Position numbers and translations under genes: made by a program
The notes under the pieces: generated by a model
Databases searched by the model: none
The model's input: the letters and a program-made list of their open reading frames with translations, nothing else
What the model was told of the DNA's origin: nothing
Shown here: positions 55,601-64,000 of the stretch, piece by piece
Position numbering within the stretch: the first letter of the stretch is position 1
Layout of the letters: every line of letters starts with the position of its first letter
Assembly: GCF_000210295.1 (NCBI RefSeq)
Contig: NC_026738.1
Span: 558,001-622,000 of the forward strand
Source of the DNA: Trypanosoma brucei gambiense DAL972
Taxonomy: Eukaryota > Euglenozoa > Kinetoplastea > Trypanosomatida > Trypanosomatidae
DNA: 64,000 nt
Direction of reading: 5' to 3'

Positions 55601-55934
55601 CTTCATCTCCCAGTTTCCCAGTCATCGTGTGCGTCTTACCGGACCCTGACTGCCCGTAAGCGAAGACGGTGGCGTTGAAGCCATCCAGAACGGAGTCTAC
55701 AAGGGGCATGATAAACTGCTGAAAGACATCCTTTTGGGTAAAGGTGTTGTTGATGACGGCGTCAAACGTCCAACGGTCGGGCTCCCCAACAACACTCTGC
55801 ACGGTGACGGTATTTTCTGTGAGGTCCAAGTCTACTGATGTTTTGTACCCCTGACTCTTTTCCTTGTCATTGAGTGGACGGCAACGGACCAACACTTTTA
55901 TATTCTCCGCTGCGCTGTTGGTTTTCTTCCCCAT
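52668..55934 (-). CDS. N-terminal motor kinesin, kinesin-2-like
   Basis: The 1088-residue protein opens with a kinesin motor (about 10-345): NIKVLVRCRPLND strand, P-loop GQSGSGKT at 94-101, switch I NADSSRSH at 210-217, and switch II DLAGSER at 246-252. The opening strand and the neck region (RFADRAKQIKNKPVVN) are closest to kinesin-2. From about 350 to 1060 the protein is predicted coiled coil with a few breaks, one Ser-rich (about 565-580) and one basic (about 800-825). Kinesin-2 motors walk to microtubule plus ends and power anterograde intraflagellar transport; T. brucei has two (KIN2A, KIN2B). I recall a KIN2 gene beside the GMP reductase gene on chromosome 5, which would agree, but this was not checked. 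Another N-terminal kinesin family is the alternative. Confidence 0.85.
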   Translation of the reverse strand: MGKKTNSAAENIKVLVRCRPLNDKEKSQGYKTSVDLDLTENTVTVQSVVGEPDRWTFDAVINNTFTQKDVFQQFIMPLVDSVLDGFNATVFAYGQSGSGKTHTMTGKLGDEDLKGLTPRSFEHVFDRISSMKATEPNKQFSLYVSFIELYNGKVHDLLARQQVPLALKENKDKSFFVQGAHIPQVKCIDDIFHQMEEGTERRRVAATELNADSSRSHSVFTLIIECTEVSEDGDSRSVTSKLNLVDLAGSERQSKTGALGDTLKEGCNINLSLSALGTVIDTIVKGKGHVPFRSSPLTMILKDSLGGSSKTVMFANINPSEHNVSETISTLRFADRAKQIKNKPVVNLDTKDQKIVELTELVHELREKLKKYDAGGTGALEQDVDDLTEKMGEMQVSLDNAVKAREADRADFENIKAMMEQERQNLTATIAELEERIATLQSDQQLAESNINAERLQREEILRLCSHYLRTEGGEEKINNATELEAVLRGRAHERHSSEMVGVQNELQKVQMELKQSLQEREAMKKEMSEKMQESKAALKSAESKLKKYEKKLSEAKEALKNAASSAAVSSNSEDGGSAASEKEVAKLRIALESAQKELEGRGAMANVEAKLQEIQKTQDETTRAYLEQMKQAREILSTPGESDSAVVKQLRNILKEDDKTYNIAVEHMKTMQNITTDLVAVVREAQIVPMVALNGDAAASQKALKKLKAVDASEAQVYANALSSLHDNVNKAHGQRNRILEALTESSEAPVDLREELRRVVQENNELRQRSSQLTAEVENLRLQATAELRNEVAKTANSPTRRDKHSKNAGDTAATGLKRGSSLLADADDIRVELEEERERNAALAQARVSLQEEVKALRAEAAEAEKRYVELQGKMRETMSEYERRLENSQGGADEIANLTSRLKERGEQVEQMRGLLEKQKALIVRSNQKSEALQQKLRDGMAEWQEKEMQYRQKIQERDENFQRVLNQRLQESTQNHRDETEQIEAKMKKLKKKIKKMEMEVDKCKEDYDRKVCECEELRNAVEEHKVDHMRLLRRMGQTAEEAQVYEKKEQIQNALERAKEERRRKKDLFALGEVENVRRADF

Positions 55935-56486
55935 GATTATCGTCCGTAAACTATTTCGTGGGTACCAACAGCTCAGTAGTCGCGTAATAAGAGCAAAACG
56001 TATACGAATTTACCTCTGCGCAGACAATATATATGTACTTCCCTACACACAGAAAATATGTCACTACTTTTTCCCGTATGTGAAACTACACGCTTCGTGA
56101 CCTAATATATTTCGTGATTTTGCCTTACTTGTTGAAAAGCCTCTTGAGCCTCCACTAACTCTAGAAAGGACAAAAGTGCACGTGTGCACGGTAAGTTTGT
56201 GGGTGAGAGCAAAAAATAGCGAGGCGAAGTAACACACCATGAAACGAAGATGCTAAACCACCTTGCATTAGTAACAGGAACCGAACTGTCGAATCACGTC
56301 GAACAATGCATACCGCATGCGGTCACGTTATTCGAAAGCGACTGCAAACGGACGCCACAAGGGAAAAGGGTGAGAAATAATTGCGCTTGCCCATAAGGAT
56401 GGCTAAGTTAAGGGAAGTGCCCCAGCGCTGCTTTAATAAAAATGAAAGATAGAAACAAATGCGGTAGCTTAAAAGCCACACCGTGT
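55935..56486. other. Intergenic spacer
   Basis: About 550 bases between the kinesin and the RRM protein gene on the minus strand. No gene or repeat of note. Confidence 0.6.
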
Positions 56487-57884
56487 TCATTTCTTTTCTG
56501 ATTCCCTCTCCAACTCCTGCACCGCAGTGAGAATGTCAACGGAGACCGAGGGCACGACGGAAAGTACGCAATCACCCTGAAGCTGATACCCATCGAGTTC
56601 TAACACTGCTCTCACTGCATGCTCCACGGCGAGAAACGTTACCTCAAAGGTCCGCTCCCGCTTTCCCAACACACTTGTACAAGATGTGGAGGACTCCTGC
56701 TTGCTAGTCTGCTCCTTGTCCCCCTCCTCCTCCTCGTGCTGTTGCGACCTATAACGAGCACCTCGAAGACTGGTCTCGCCACTCGCCACTGAAGCCGGTC
56801 TTAAAACGCATGAAAGTACGGGACCTACGCGAGAGAACATGTCGCGAACCTCCGAGGCACCGACGTTCACTGGGATCCCGCGAACAACCACTTTTTGACT
56901 ACCGATGCGTGTCACACCCGCATTATCCTTAAAAGGAAACGCCCCCGTGTTCCGTAACAGGGCAGAAAGAGACTTCGCCGACACCGGGCTACCAGCCGAT
57001 TCGTTACCGTTCACACCAGCATCTTTCACCGCCTTAGAAGCTGCACGGGAAACAGCCGCCGACGCCACATCAACTTTCGCTGACTTAAGATGGGGTTGAA
57101 CAACGTTTGTAACCAGTTTCTCTGCCGTCAGCTGTTCCATGCGCGCCTGCAGAGCCTCCAGACGGGTGCTTAGTACTGAGACTCGCCTCCCGATATCCGA
57201 AATAACGGTTGATGGCGGATGCGAAGGACTCGACGAGGATATGGTTACATGCAGCGGAGTCAACGACCCCGCATGCACATCAGAAGCGACGCTGGGCGCC
57301 CCCGGTTGTCTCTCCCCCACGCTTAAATTTACCCCTCCGCTCTCCGTTGTATGGTCCTCATCGGCGCTTAAAGAGTTGGAAGATCCGTTGCCGTTTTCAG
57401 ATATAGACGGCGAAAGGGCTTTCAGTACAAGTTTTTCCATTTGGCGGACCAGCGCGTCCACGTTGTGGTGTTGAAGAGACACATCCGATGCTATCCGTGT
57501 TGATTCCGCTATTTGTTGTTGCGTCCGCGCTGCCTCCTCCTCCAACGCCACAATACGGCGTTCCAGCACTGCCTGCTGCCGTTGCATAAGTGAAACCTGT
57601 GCCACTTGCTGCTGGATTGTACCTTCGATTACGGCGCTCTTCCCTGTTACTCTTTCTAACTGGTCGTTCAAGCGCGCGAGAAGCTCACCGAGTTCACCCC
57701 CATGTGGCGGCTGTTGGCTTCGTTGCTCTTGCGGGGCAGCCGACGAAACAAGAGGCGTCGGGGGTGATGGTGTAGAAGTTGTGCTGAGATGAAGCAACCT
57801 CGTGCAGTACATCGGTGCCCTTGCCGCGGGTGTAACCAGAAAGAGACGGCGGCCCGTCCGTGAGAAAAGACAAACAAAACGCAT
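56487..57884 (-). CDS. Mitochondrial RRM RNA-binding protein with N-terminal coiled coil
   Basis: The 465-residue protein starts at the ATG at 57884. The N-terminus (MRFVCLFSRTGRRLF) is basic and amphipathic, with no acids in the first 50 residues, as in mitochondrial targeting peptides. Residues about 65-140 form a coiled coil rich in Gln and Glu. After a Ser-rich linker, residues about 331-445 form an RRM: RNP2-like KVVVRGIPVN, helix 1 SEVRDMFSRVG, RNP1-like RTFEVTFLAVEHAVRAVLEL, and a closing strand. An acidic, polar insertion of about 40 residues (365-410) separates strands 2 and 3. RNA binding in the mitochondrion is likely; a specific role in editing or processing cannot be assigned. 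Confidence 0.75.
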   Translation of the reverse strand: MRFVCLFSRTGRRLFLVTPAARAPMYCTRLLHLSTTSTPSPPTPLVSSAAPQEQRSQQPPHGGELGELLARLNDQLERVTGKSAVIEGTIQQQVAQVSLMQRQQAVLERRIVALEEEAARTQQQIAESTRIASDVSLQHHNVDALVRQMEKLVLKALSPSISENGNGSSNSLSADEDHTTESGGVNLSVGERQPGAPSVASDVHAGSLTPLHVTISSSSPSHPPSTVISDIGRRVSVLSTRLEALQARMEQLTAEKLVTNVVQPHLKSAKVDVASAAVSRAASKAVKDAGVNGNESAGSPVSAKSLSALLRNTGAFPFKDNAGVTRIGSQKVVVRGIPVNVGASEVRDMFSRVGPVLSCVLRPASVASGETSLRGARYRSQQHEEEEGDKEQTSKQESSTSCTSVLGKRERTFEVTFLAVEHAVRAVLELDGYQLQGDCVLSVVPSVSVDILTAVQELERESEKK

Positions 57885-58259
57885 GTGTATAAATATATGC
57901 TTTGTGAGGGTAGCCTCTTTACAGCAAAACCCCTTATGTAGAACCTTGTCTTACTTCTCCGCTAAGACACACCACCCCCTCTGTCCTGCAGCGCCGTGCA
58001 TTCAATAAAGGGGCGCACGCATCAAGTATATGAAGGATAAAGCGCGGAGTCACGAAAGACACACACAATCAGGACCTGAATCATCCATGGTGTGAGGAAG
58101 CATAGGTTTCCTTTAAGCAGGTGAATTACCCCTCTGTTACTCGTGGTTCGGGTTGCTTCGCAACATTCAACAACCTTTAGCATTTGCTTTCACAACAATC
58201 CTCAGTAATTACGCAGCGAAACTAGCCCTGCTGCTGACAAAACGAACAAAGTCATGACC
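57885..58259. other. Short intergenic spacer
   Basis: About 375 bases between two minus-strand genes, with nothing recognised. Confidence 0.6.
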
Positions 58260-58808
58260 TCAGTGGCCGCGGTGTGATTCTTCAATTCGGCGGAGCTTCC
58301 CGTTGAAGAAACGGTGACGACCAGCCCGTCCCAAGCGCACTCCGCCGCACCGCTCCAGCAATTCCTTGTCCGACATCCGCAATATATCAACTTCCTTACC
58401 TTCGTCAGAGCTACTACTGCCACTGGTGCTGCTGCAATTACTGGCGCAGTCGTCAGTGGCGCTGCTACTGTCGTCGCTGGGACCACGCGTCCTCTTCTCC
58501 CCCTTTACTTCAACGCTGGCCTGACGTGTCTTTCCTCTTTCATCATCCACATCGCATTCCTGGTCCTTCTTACTCATCTTAGTCTTCGCTTTCCGTTCGC
58601 TGGACGCGAGGTTGGAATAGACGGCGTCGAGTTCCACTTCAAAGGATGAGGTCTGTCCCATTTCAGCGGCGTGGCCAAGTCCCGTTGCCACTCCGGGATC
58701 ACGGCGGTTGACCTTAATGTACGTCTTCACACCCTGTCCGTTTTTCCCAAGCCCTGAGCCCTCCTTCCAGCCTTGCCGCTCGAGCATTCGTTTGGCAATC
58801 GATGGCAT
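58260..58808 (-). CDS. G-patch domain protein
   Basis: The 182-residue protein begins directly with a G-patch: residues 1-46 contain AKRMLERQGWKEGSGLGKNGQG, matching the family pattern of a helix, Gly-Trp, and spaced glycines ending in GLG. The middle is polar, with an acidic Ser/Asp/Glu stretch (about 110-137) and several Lys/Arg clusters. The C-terminus (about 150-182) is basic with an additional conserved-looking segment (GRAGRHRFFNGKLRR). G-patch proteins activate DEAH-box helicases in splicing or ribosome biogenesis. The start at the extreme N-terminus and the basic tail resemble PINX1/GPATCH4-type nucleolar factors, but this assignment is tentative. Confidence 0.82.
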   Translation of the reverse strand: MPSIAKRMLERQGWKEGSGLGKNGQGVKTYIKVNRRDPGVATGLGHAAEMGQTSSFEVELDAVYSNLASSERKAKTKMSKKDQECDVDDERGKTRQASVEVKGEKRTRGPSDDSSSATDDCASNCSSTSGSSSSDEGKEVDILRMSDKELLERCGGVRLGRAGRHRFFNGKLRRIEESHRGH

Positions 58809-61800
58809 TCCCCTTTTTGTAACCTTCTTCCTCCTTCACCGATCACCTCAAGTCTCCTCGAACGCCCAAAGCAATAAGTTCGCTCCCTACTGAAGCGGTG
58901 CCGCCGCACTCTCTTTCGGACCTTTGTTCAACCTACAAATTCTTCTTGACCCCGCAACAGTAGTACGAAAGAAGGCAAATTTACTTGGTGGTCACAGTTT
59001 TCACGGTAGTCGTACTTCCCGCGAGTTTCGCATCTGTATGAAAAAGAGGTGATCAAACATATATATATATATATATATATATATTCAAAAAAAAGTCTCT
59101 CCTTCGCACATTTCACGTGTAACACTTTCCTGACGTTTGGATTAGGGTTCTCTTTCATTGTTTCTTTTTTTTTTGCTTCTTTTGCGCATCTGCGTGGGTG
59201 CGGGCGGGTGCCAACAGTCCTTTCCTTTCATTTCACGTCCGTCCGCTCTTGTTCCTACCGTTTTTATAGTTTACTTCTTATTTCACGTGTCTGTTTCCTG
59301 CAAGTTATCCCCATGCACGCCACAAACACATACACTCTGTGGCATAGTCAAAAACCAACAAACAAAATAATAAAATGAAAATTATGATAGATGGGAAGTA
59401 GGATTAGATATATGTAACATACAGAGGCACAAACAGAAAAGATCAAATATATATGTGTATGACCACAGTTGGCAACCCCAGTCCCCGCTTCCACACAATC
59501 TTTCCCGAACATATATATATATATATATATGTTCTCTTTGTCAGCCCTCCTTCCCAACACCGCACACTCCTTGCTCCCTCTACTCGCTTCACCTCTTTTT
59601 CTTTATTTTCACTTTCATTTCGCTACTACCACACGTTTGTTAGTGTTCCACATACGTAGGTAAAGACGTTCTAGTGATAGTCCACCCCTGCCTTCGTAAT
59701 TTCACAACACACCCTCGACGATGATGGCAAGGAACGGTAACGGAAGAAAACAAAAGGGGGGAAGGAAAAGGGTGAAAGAAAGAAAATTAGTCCGGGAGAA
59801 GCGGTGCCACGTTGGCACTAATTACATATGCCACATCAGCAAAAACTTGGCGAAAACAGCGACGGTGGTGGTAGTAGTATTAGTAGGGTCTTACCGAACA
59901 AAACGAATGGATGGAGATATATATGGATATACATATCGGTAAATAGATACACAAAAAAGGACACAGGTTAAAAAAAAAAAAAAGCAACTTGACGGGAAGC
60001 AGCTAGAAAGGAAGGGAAAGTAAGAAGCAATCGGAAAAAAAAAACGACAACAGCAATAACAATAATAGCACCAGGGCCCACTACCCTCACAATATTCAAA
60101 CTCACCTTTAGGCGCCCTTACGCCTCGCATCATTTTTTTCCTACTTCCCCTTAAGGTATTTTCTCTCCATCACCGCAGAATTACGTGGGGTTCCCTTTCG
60201 AGTTGCATTCATTTGCCCACCCACGTTTTGGCCACATCTCCCACTCCTCTTATTTCCTTTTTTCCCCTGGCGTTGCTCTCTCACTTTTCATTTCTTTTTG
60301 TCCAGTAAAACGAGTGCACATAACAAAAATGAGCGACAAGTAAAAGAGAGGATGGGATATGGGATAAAATATATAGAGGGACGTGGTATGTGGGTGCATG
60401 CAAATGCTCCATATCCGCGCATGCGGTGTGGACAAGTAGGAAGGAAACTAAGCATGCAGAAGAGTACAAGGAAATATATACATACCTTCCCCTTTACTGC
60501 ACTGCACTATCGCTTCACGCCTTACATGCACACACCCAGAAAGCTTAGACCTCTAGCGGAGATGAAGAAGGGAAGTGAACTTAACGGGTAAAACGGGACA
60601 AAACAATACAAAAAAAAACAGGAACATCTTCTAGTCCATGCATTTAATGTGCAATCAAAAAAAACATCCACGAACGCCTTTGCGTCTCTCTCTCTCTCCT
60701 CCTTGCAACCACTTTGTACATCCTCTACACATTACTGCCCGCTTATAGGCCCTCATAAACACGTGGTGTGGAAGGCGTGTCTACACGGACGCACGCAGCT
60801 GTCGGAGAGTAGGAAGACCCGAAGAAAGAAAAAAAAGTACGTGAGAGAGTGAGGGAAAGCACCGTCAGTTGAAAGTGAGAAAGTAATAATGATAGTGGTT
60901 GTGGAACAAAAGGGAGAAACTGCACTAACCACATGGGTAAGAAGAATGAAAACAGTGCGTCGGCAAGCCAGGTGCAGTTGTTCAACACATCGCTTCCCGT
61001 GGAGCAGGGTACCCGTGGTGAGGGAAAGAAAAAAAAACGCAAACGGATGTTCAGAAAGTTAGGCACGGGCGATCTCAAAAAGAAATTTCGTTTCAACGAG
61101 AAATGAGTCGAACAAAACGAAAGGCCGAAAAAGATAGCAGAATAAAAGGGGTACAAAAAAGCAAGGGACTTTCATTCACATTCCGTTCTATTGATGTTAT
61201 GGATGGAGACCCTCATCTGAAGGCAAAGTGGGAGTGGCGAGTGTCGTGCCAACCGACGTCAATCGGATACCATAACATCCCGTATGCAAAGGGTAGCGGT
61301 TACCCGTTAATACTTACATACTCTTCCTTCACACATATTTGCTCGTTAGTCCCTTTTCATCACTTTCCTTCCTTTTGTTTTCAGGCACGTACTATAAACG
61401 ACAACAGTACCAGCTACTTTTCCGTCACTTTCTAGTGCGCAATCTCATCCGCTTCCATTATTTCCCCCCTCCCCCAAGTTCTACCCCAGGTCTCCCTTAG
61501 CGACGCCTGCTCACCGTCTACCTCTTCTCTTCCAATCATGTATCGCTCGCCTCCTTTTGCTCCCAGTTTTTCCTTTTCAACTCGCCCCCACCTTTCCTTC
61601 CTAACTTATACCAACAACAATACGCATAACCACCACTACACACTACTTGCTAATGATGCTGCTACCACTGCTCTTTGCTGTCGGCCGCACGTAGAAAAGC
61701 TTAAGGCGCCAAAGCGCTGCAGCCCAAGGGCACTCGCCCAGATCTCATTCGACCGGCCTTCCCCGTTTTGTGTACATGCATTCTCTACAAATCGGCGTTC

Positions 61801-61915
61801 TCCATTACATCAAGCCCTTGTTTTGACGTTGTTGTCTTCTCTTCCCCACATCCAAATACTCCCGCCACCCGAAAAAAACTCACACACACAAACAGGTTCT
61901 GCGACCCATGCCCCC
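58809..61915. other. 3.1-kb intergenic region, no supported gene
   Basis: On the minus strand this must include the leader of the G-patch gene and the 3' UTR of the gene ending at 61916. It has (TA)n runs at about 59059-59084 and 59510-59531, a run of 13 A at 59971-59983, and scattered AT-rich patches. A plus-strand frame at 61103-61435 points against the transcription unit and lacks recognisable motifs. No snoRNA with paired boxes was found. Confidence 0.6.
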
Positions 61916-62971
61916 CTACTTCATCATGGTATTTGTTCCAGCGGTAGTGCGGGATATCAAGCTGCTCACCTCGCCAGTGTCACCGGCGGAGCACTCCGAA
62001 AAAGCAGAGCTGGCGGAGCGCAGCACCTTTTTAGTACTTGTTGTCACTTGGCGCCGATCTATGGGATCACGTGCGGAGTTGCGCGGGTGCTGCGGCTGTG
62101 GCCGCAGCACCCCTGTACCGGAAAGTCGCTTGTTCAGAGAAGTAGCAGTAAGAACCGCACTATTCACTGCTTGTGATGTACTGGACCCCTCCATAACAGA
62201 GGTTGTGGGGCGTCCATTGTTGGCACCGCTGCCGTTGCCATTGCTGTTTACCCCAGCGCTTGCAACCGTGGGCGGTGTGCTGCGCCATAAGTGCGGCTGC
62301 TGCACCTGTCCCTGCCCCTGCGCTTGCGTTTGCATCCCGTTCCCCGTGGAAAATGCCGTTGCGCGCGGACTAATGTTCACAGCGCCGCCGCAACCTCTAC
62401 CCGCATATGGGTGGTGCGGTCTCGGGATGTCAGTGCCCGGCGCTGGCCCCTCACGACCGTTCCGCAAGGAGAGCACTACTTCTTTATCGATTGTCAAGCG
62501 GCCGTCTCCCCCACTTGGCATGCCACCGTGAGGCTGCATGTTGGTGCGGTGCAACTCCTCAACGAACTGCAGTATCAGCTGCCGCTCGTACTCCTCACTG
62601 AGTTTCTCCGGTTGCTGCTCCACGTGATCGGATATATAGCGAAGAATAACTCGTGCCACGTCCCTTGTCATACAGCGTGCCGTCTGCGGGTTACTCATCG
62701 TGGCCGAAAGGCAGCTGGAGGCGGTAGCCACAGACGAGAAGATCTCAGCGGAAGGTACTACAGTTGGAGAAGGGGGTAACGCCTGGGCACCAGGAAAAGC
62801 AACGCCGAAGGGATTAGGAACGTTTGCGCAGTCCTTAAGCAACTGCAGGTCGAACATATCGAGTCCATCTGAGACCCTCTCTTCCGTTGCTACCACTGGT
62901 GCTGGGCTCTGCCGCGATAAAGGTGTCTGCCGCGTACTGCCGTGTTGAGGTGGGGGTGCCTGATTCTCCAT
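61916..62971 (-). CDS. Hypothetical protein, proline/serine/glutamine-rich
   Basis: The 351-residue protein starts at the ATG at 62971. Residues about 94-145 form the only clearly structured block, a helical region (MTRDVARVILRYISDHVEQQPEKLSEEYERQLILQFVEELH, in shortened view), flanked by Pro/Ser-rich disordered sequence. Residues 185-189 read HHPYA, and a Gln/Gly-rich segment (about 213-225) follows. It has no transmembrane segment or signal peptide. I do not recognise the family. The composition resembles trypanosomatid RNA-regulatory scaffold proteins, but that is a loose impression. The frame is uninterrupted and in the correct orientation for this unit. Confidence 0.68.
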   Translation of the reverse strand: MENQAPPPQHGSTRQTPLSRQSPAPVVATEERVSDGLDMFDLQLLKDCANVPNPFGVAFPGAQALPPSPTVVPSAEIFSSVATASSCLSATMSNPQTARCMTRDVARVILRYISDHVEQQPEKLSEEYERQLILQFVEELHRTNMQPHGGMPSGGDGRLTIDKEVVLSLRNGREGPAPGTDIPRPHHPYAGRGCGGAVNISPRATAFSTGNGMQTQAQGQGQVQQPHLWRSTPPTVASAGVNSNGNGSGANNGRPTTSVMEGSSTSQAVNSAVLTATSLNKRLSGTGVLRPQPQHPRNSARDPIDRRQVTTSTKKVLRSASSAFSECSAGDTGEVSSLISRTTAGTNTMMK

Positions 62972-64000
62972 CGTTTACCCACGCTAAATCGACCAGCAAG
63001 AACAAAAAATCTGTTTCCTCACGGCCTCGTCCACCCCGAAAACAGAAAATTAAAAATAAAACACAAGCACACAAAGCGACAAAAACCCGGCTTTACTCCT
63101 CAACAACCTTTGAAAACAAGCCAAAGAGCGTCCTAGTACCAAAAAAAGATAATGATCACAAATTCACAAGAAAATATGCAAACTCTCTGCTTTCACCTTT
63201 TTATCCTCAATATTTCTTTTTGTTACCCCCTTCCGGTTCGGACAGAGTTGTCACCACACGCGAGAGCTTGACAAAGTCCTCTTCTCTCTTCGCTACCCCA
63301 CCAACTAGGGATAATGAAGCGGCACAAGCGATCGCGCAAGTGGAGGATCGCTCTGTACAAGAGCCAGAATGATGCAACAAAAAAAAAAAAGGAAAAGTTC
63401 CTGTGGTCCTACAGGAGAAAGCGAAACAGCCGATCAAACAACCTACGGATAACGAAAGAATTCAGTGTACCGATTCTCAGGGCGCGAGCCGTCCTGGTAC
63501 TGTCGCTTTCTACCACTATACCCCAATATCCTTCCTCTATTTCTCTCTCTGCAGAAACCAAAAGACACGTACAGATCCAAAGAAAAAAAAGGCGCGAACA
63601 AACCGACCTTCTTAATCCAGTGTTAGCTTGCGTCACAGGTTTTTTTGTGATCCTTCCCTCCTCGTACCTTTTGCTTCCTTCCCTTCCCCTATTTGCACCT
63701 TCCCGACCTTTGCTTTGCTGCCAAGCACTCCTTCTTTCCTGATCTTCAACAAAAGGCGCTCGCACCCACTGCAAAAGGAAATGGAGATATAAATGGACAA
63801 GCGAAAATACACCACGCGCCCCTCGTGCTTGTACTTTACTATGGTTGTACGGCCGTGACGGTCCGCCAGTCAGGAAGACCACCAATAGGACGGTAGAGGG
63901 GACAAGGAAAAAGTAGAAAGATATTTTATTCCCTTTGGGCAGCCGGGAAGGAGGAGGATTGCGAATGAGAGGGCGAGGAGAGATAATAAAAAAAGTATAT
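62972..64000. other. Right-end sequence, no supported gene
   Basis: The last kilobase contains short open frames on both strands with no recognised domain, including one at 63409-63885 on the minus strand that looks like chance coding. It is probably the leader of the gene ending at 61916 and the 3' UTR of a minus-strand gene beyond the window. Confidence 0.55.

Noticed and set aside
61103..61435. 110-codon plus-strand frame
   Set aside because: Opposite to the transcription unit, with a low-complexity C-terminus and no family resemblance.
63409..63885. 158-codon minus-strand frame at the right end
   Set aside because: Correct orientation but composition is irregular, antiparallel frames overlap it and no motif is present.

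Overview
The window looks like nuclear DNA of a trypanosomatid, most likely an African trypanosome of the Trypanosoma brucei group. The genes are intronless and lie in long same-strand runs. Intergenic DNA is rich in poly-T, poly-A and (TA)n tracts, two starts have pyrimidine-tract/AG trans-splice acceptors, and a pair of small C/D-type snoRNAs sits between protein genes. The minus-strand order CDC5-like Myb protein, unknown protein, CBS-containing IMPDH/GMPR-family enzyme with a glycosomal C-terminus, kinesin matches what I remember of T. brucei chromosome 5. That synteny is from memory and was not checked.

Layout. Bases 1-18301 form a sparse plus-strand unit with only five genes: a dsRNA-binding-like protein, an unknown acidic protein, a six-blade Kelch protein, and two glutamine-rich proteins that share an [FY]SWDPY motif. 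They are separated by 0.8 to 4.5 kb of low-complexity, UTR-like DNA. Bases 18302-34379 are a convergent strand-switch region with no intact gene. Its left part continues the AT-rich low-complexity DNA. Its right part holds a decayed zinc-finger fragment of an ingi/L1Tc-like retroelement next to a 100-N gap, a very GC-rich island bounded by a 409-bp direct repeat, and 4 kb of unique, probably decayed sequence. From 34380 to 62971 a denser minus-strand unit runs towards the switch. Reading leftward from the right end it encodes an unknown protein, a G-patch protein, a mitochondrial RRM protein, a kinesin-2-like motor, the GMPR/IMPDH-family enzyme, an unknown protein, a CDC5-like splicing factor, a METTL21-like methyltransferase, a B-box/coiled-coil protein, two identical C/D snoRNAs, an OXA1-like membrane insertase and a MutL (MLH3-like) protein.

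The genes are not an operon in the bacterial sense. In trypanosomatids neighbours are co-transcribed by Pol II and separated by trans-splicing, so individual control is post-transcriptional. The left unit fits this theme, with long non-coding spacers around candidate RNA-regulatory proteins. The right unit is mostly housekeeping: splicing, rRNA modification, purine salvage, flagellar or intracellular transport and mitochondrial biogenesis.

The most interesting items are the snoRNA pair whose repeat boundaries coincide exactly with the C and D boxes, the MLH3-like protein with an intact endonuclease half but an eroded ATPase half, the SWDPY motif pair, a strong hairpin just after a stop codon, the 22-nt insertion that breaks a fourth retroelement zinc finger, and the anomalous GC-rich island. 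The island may be an assembly or contamination problem.
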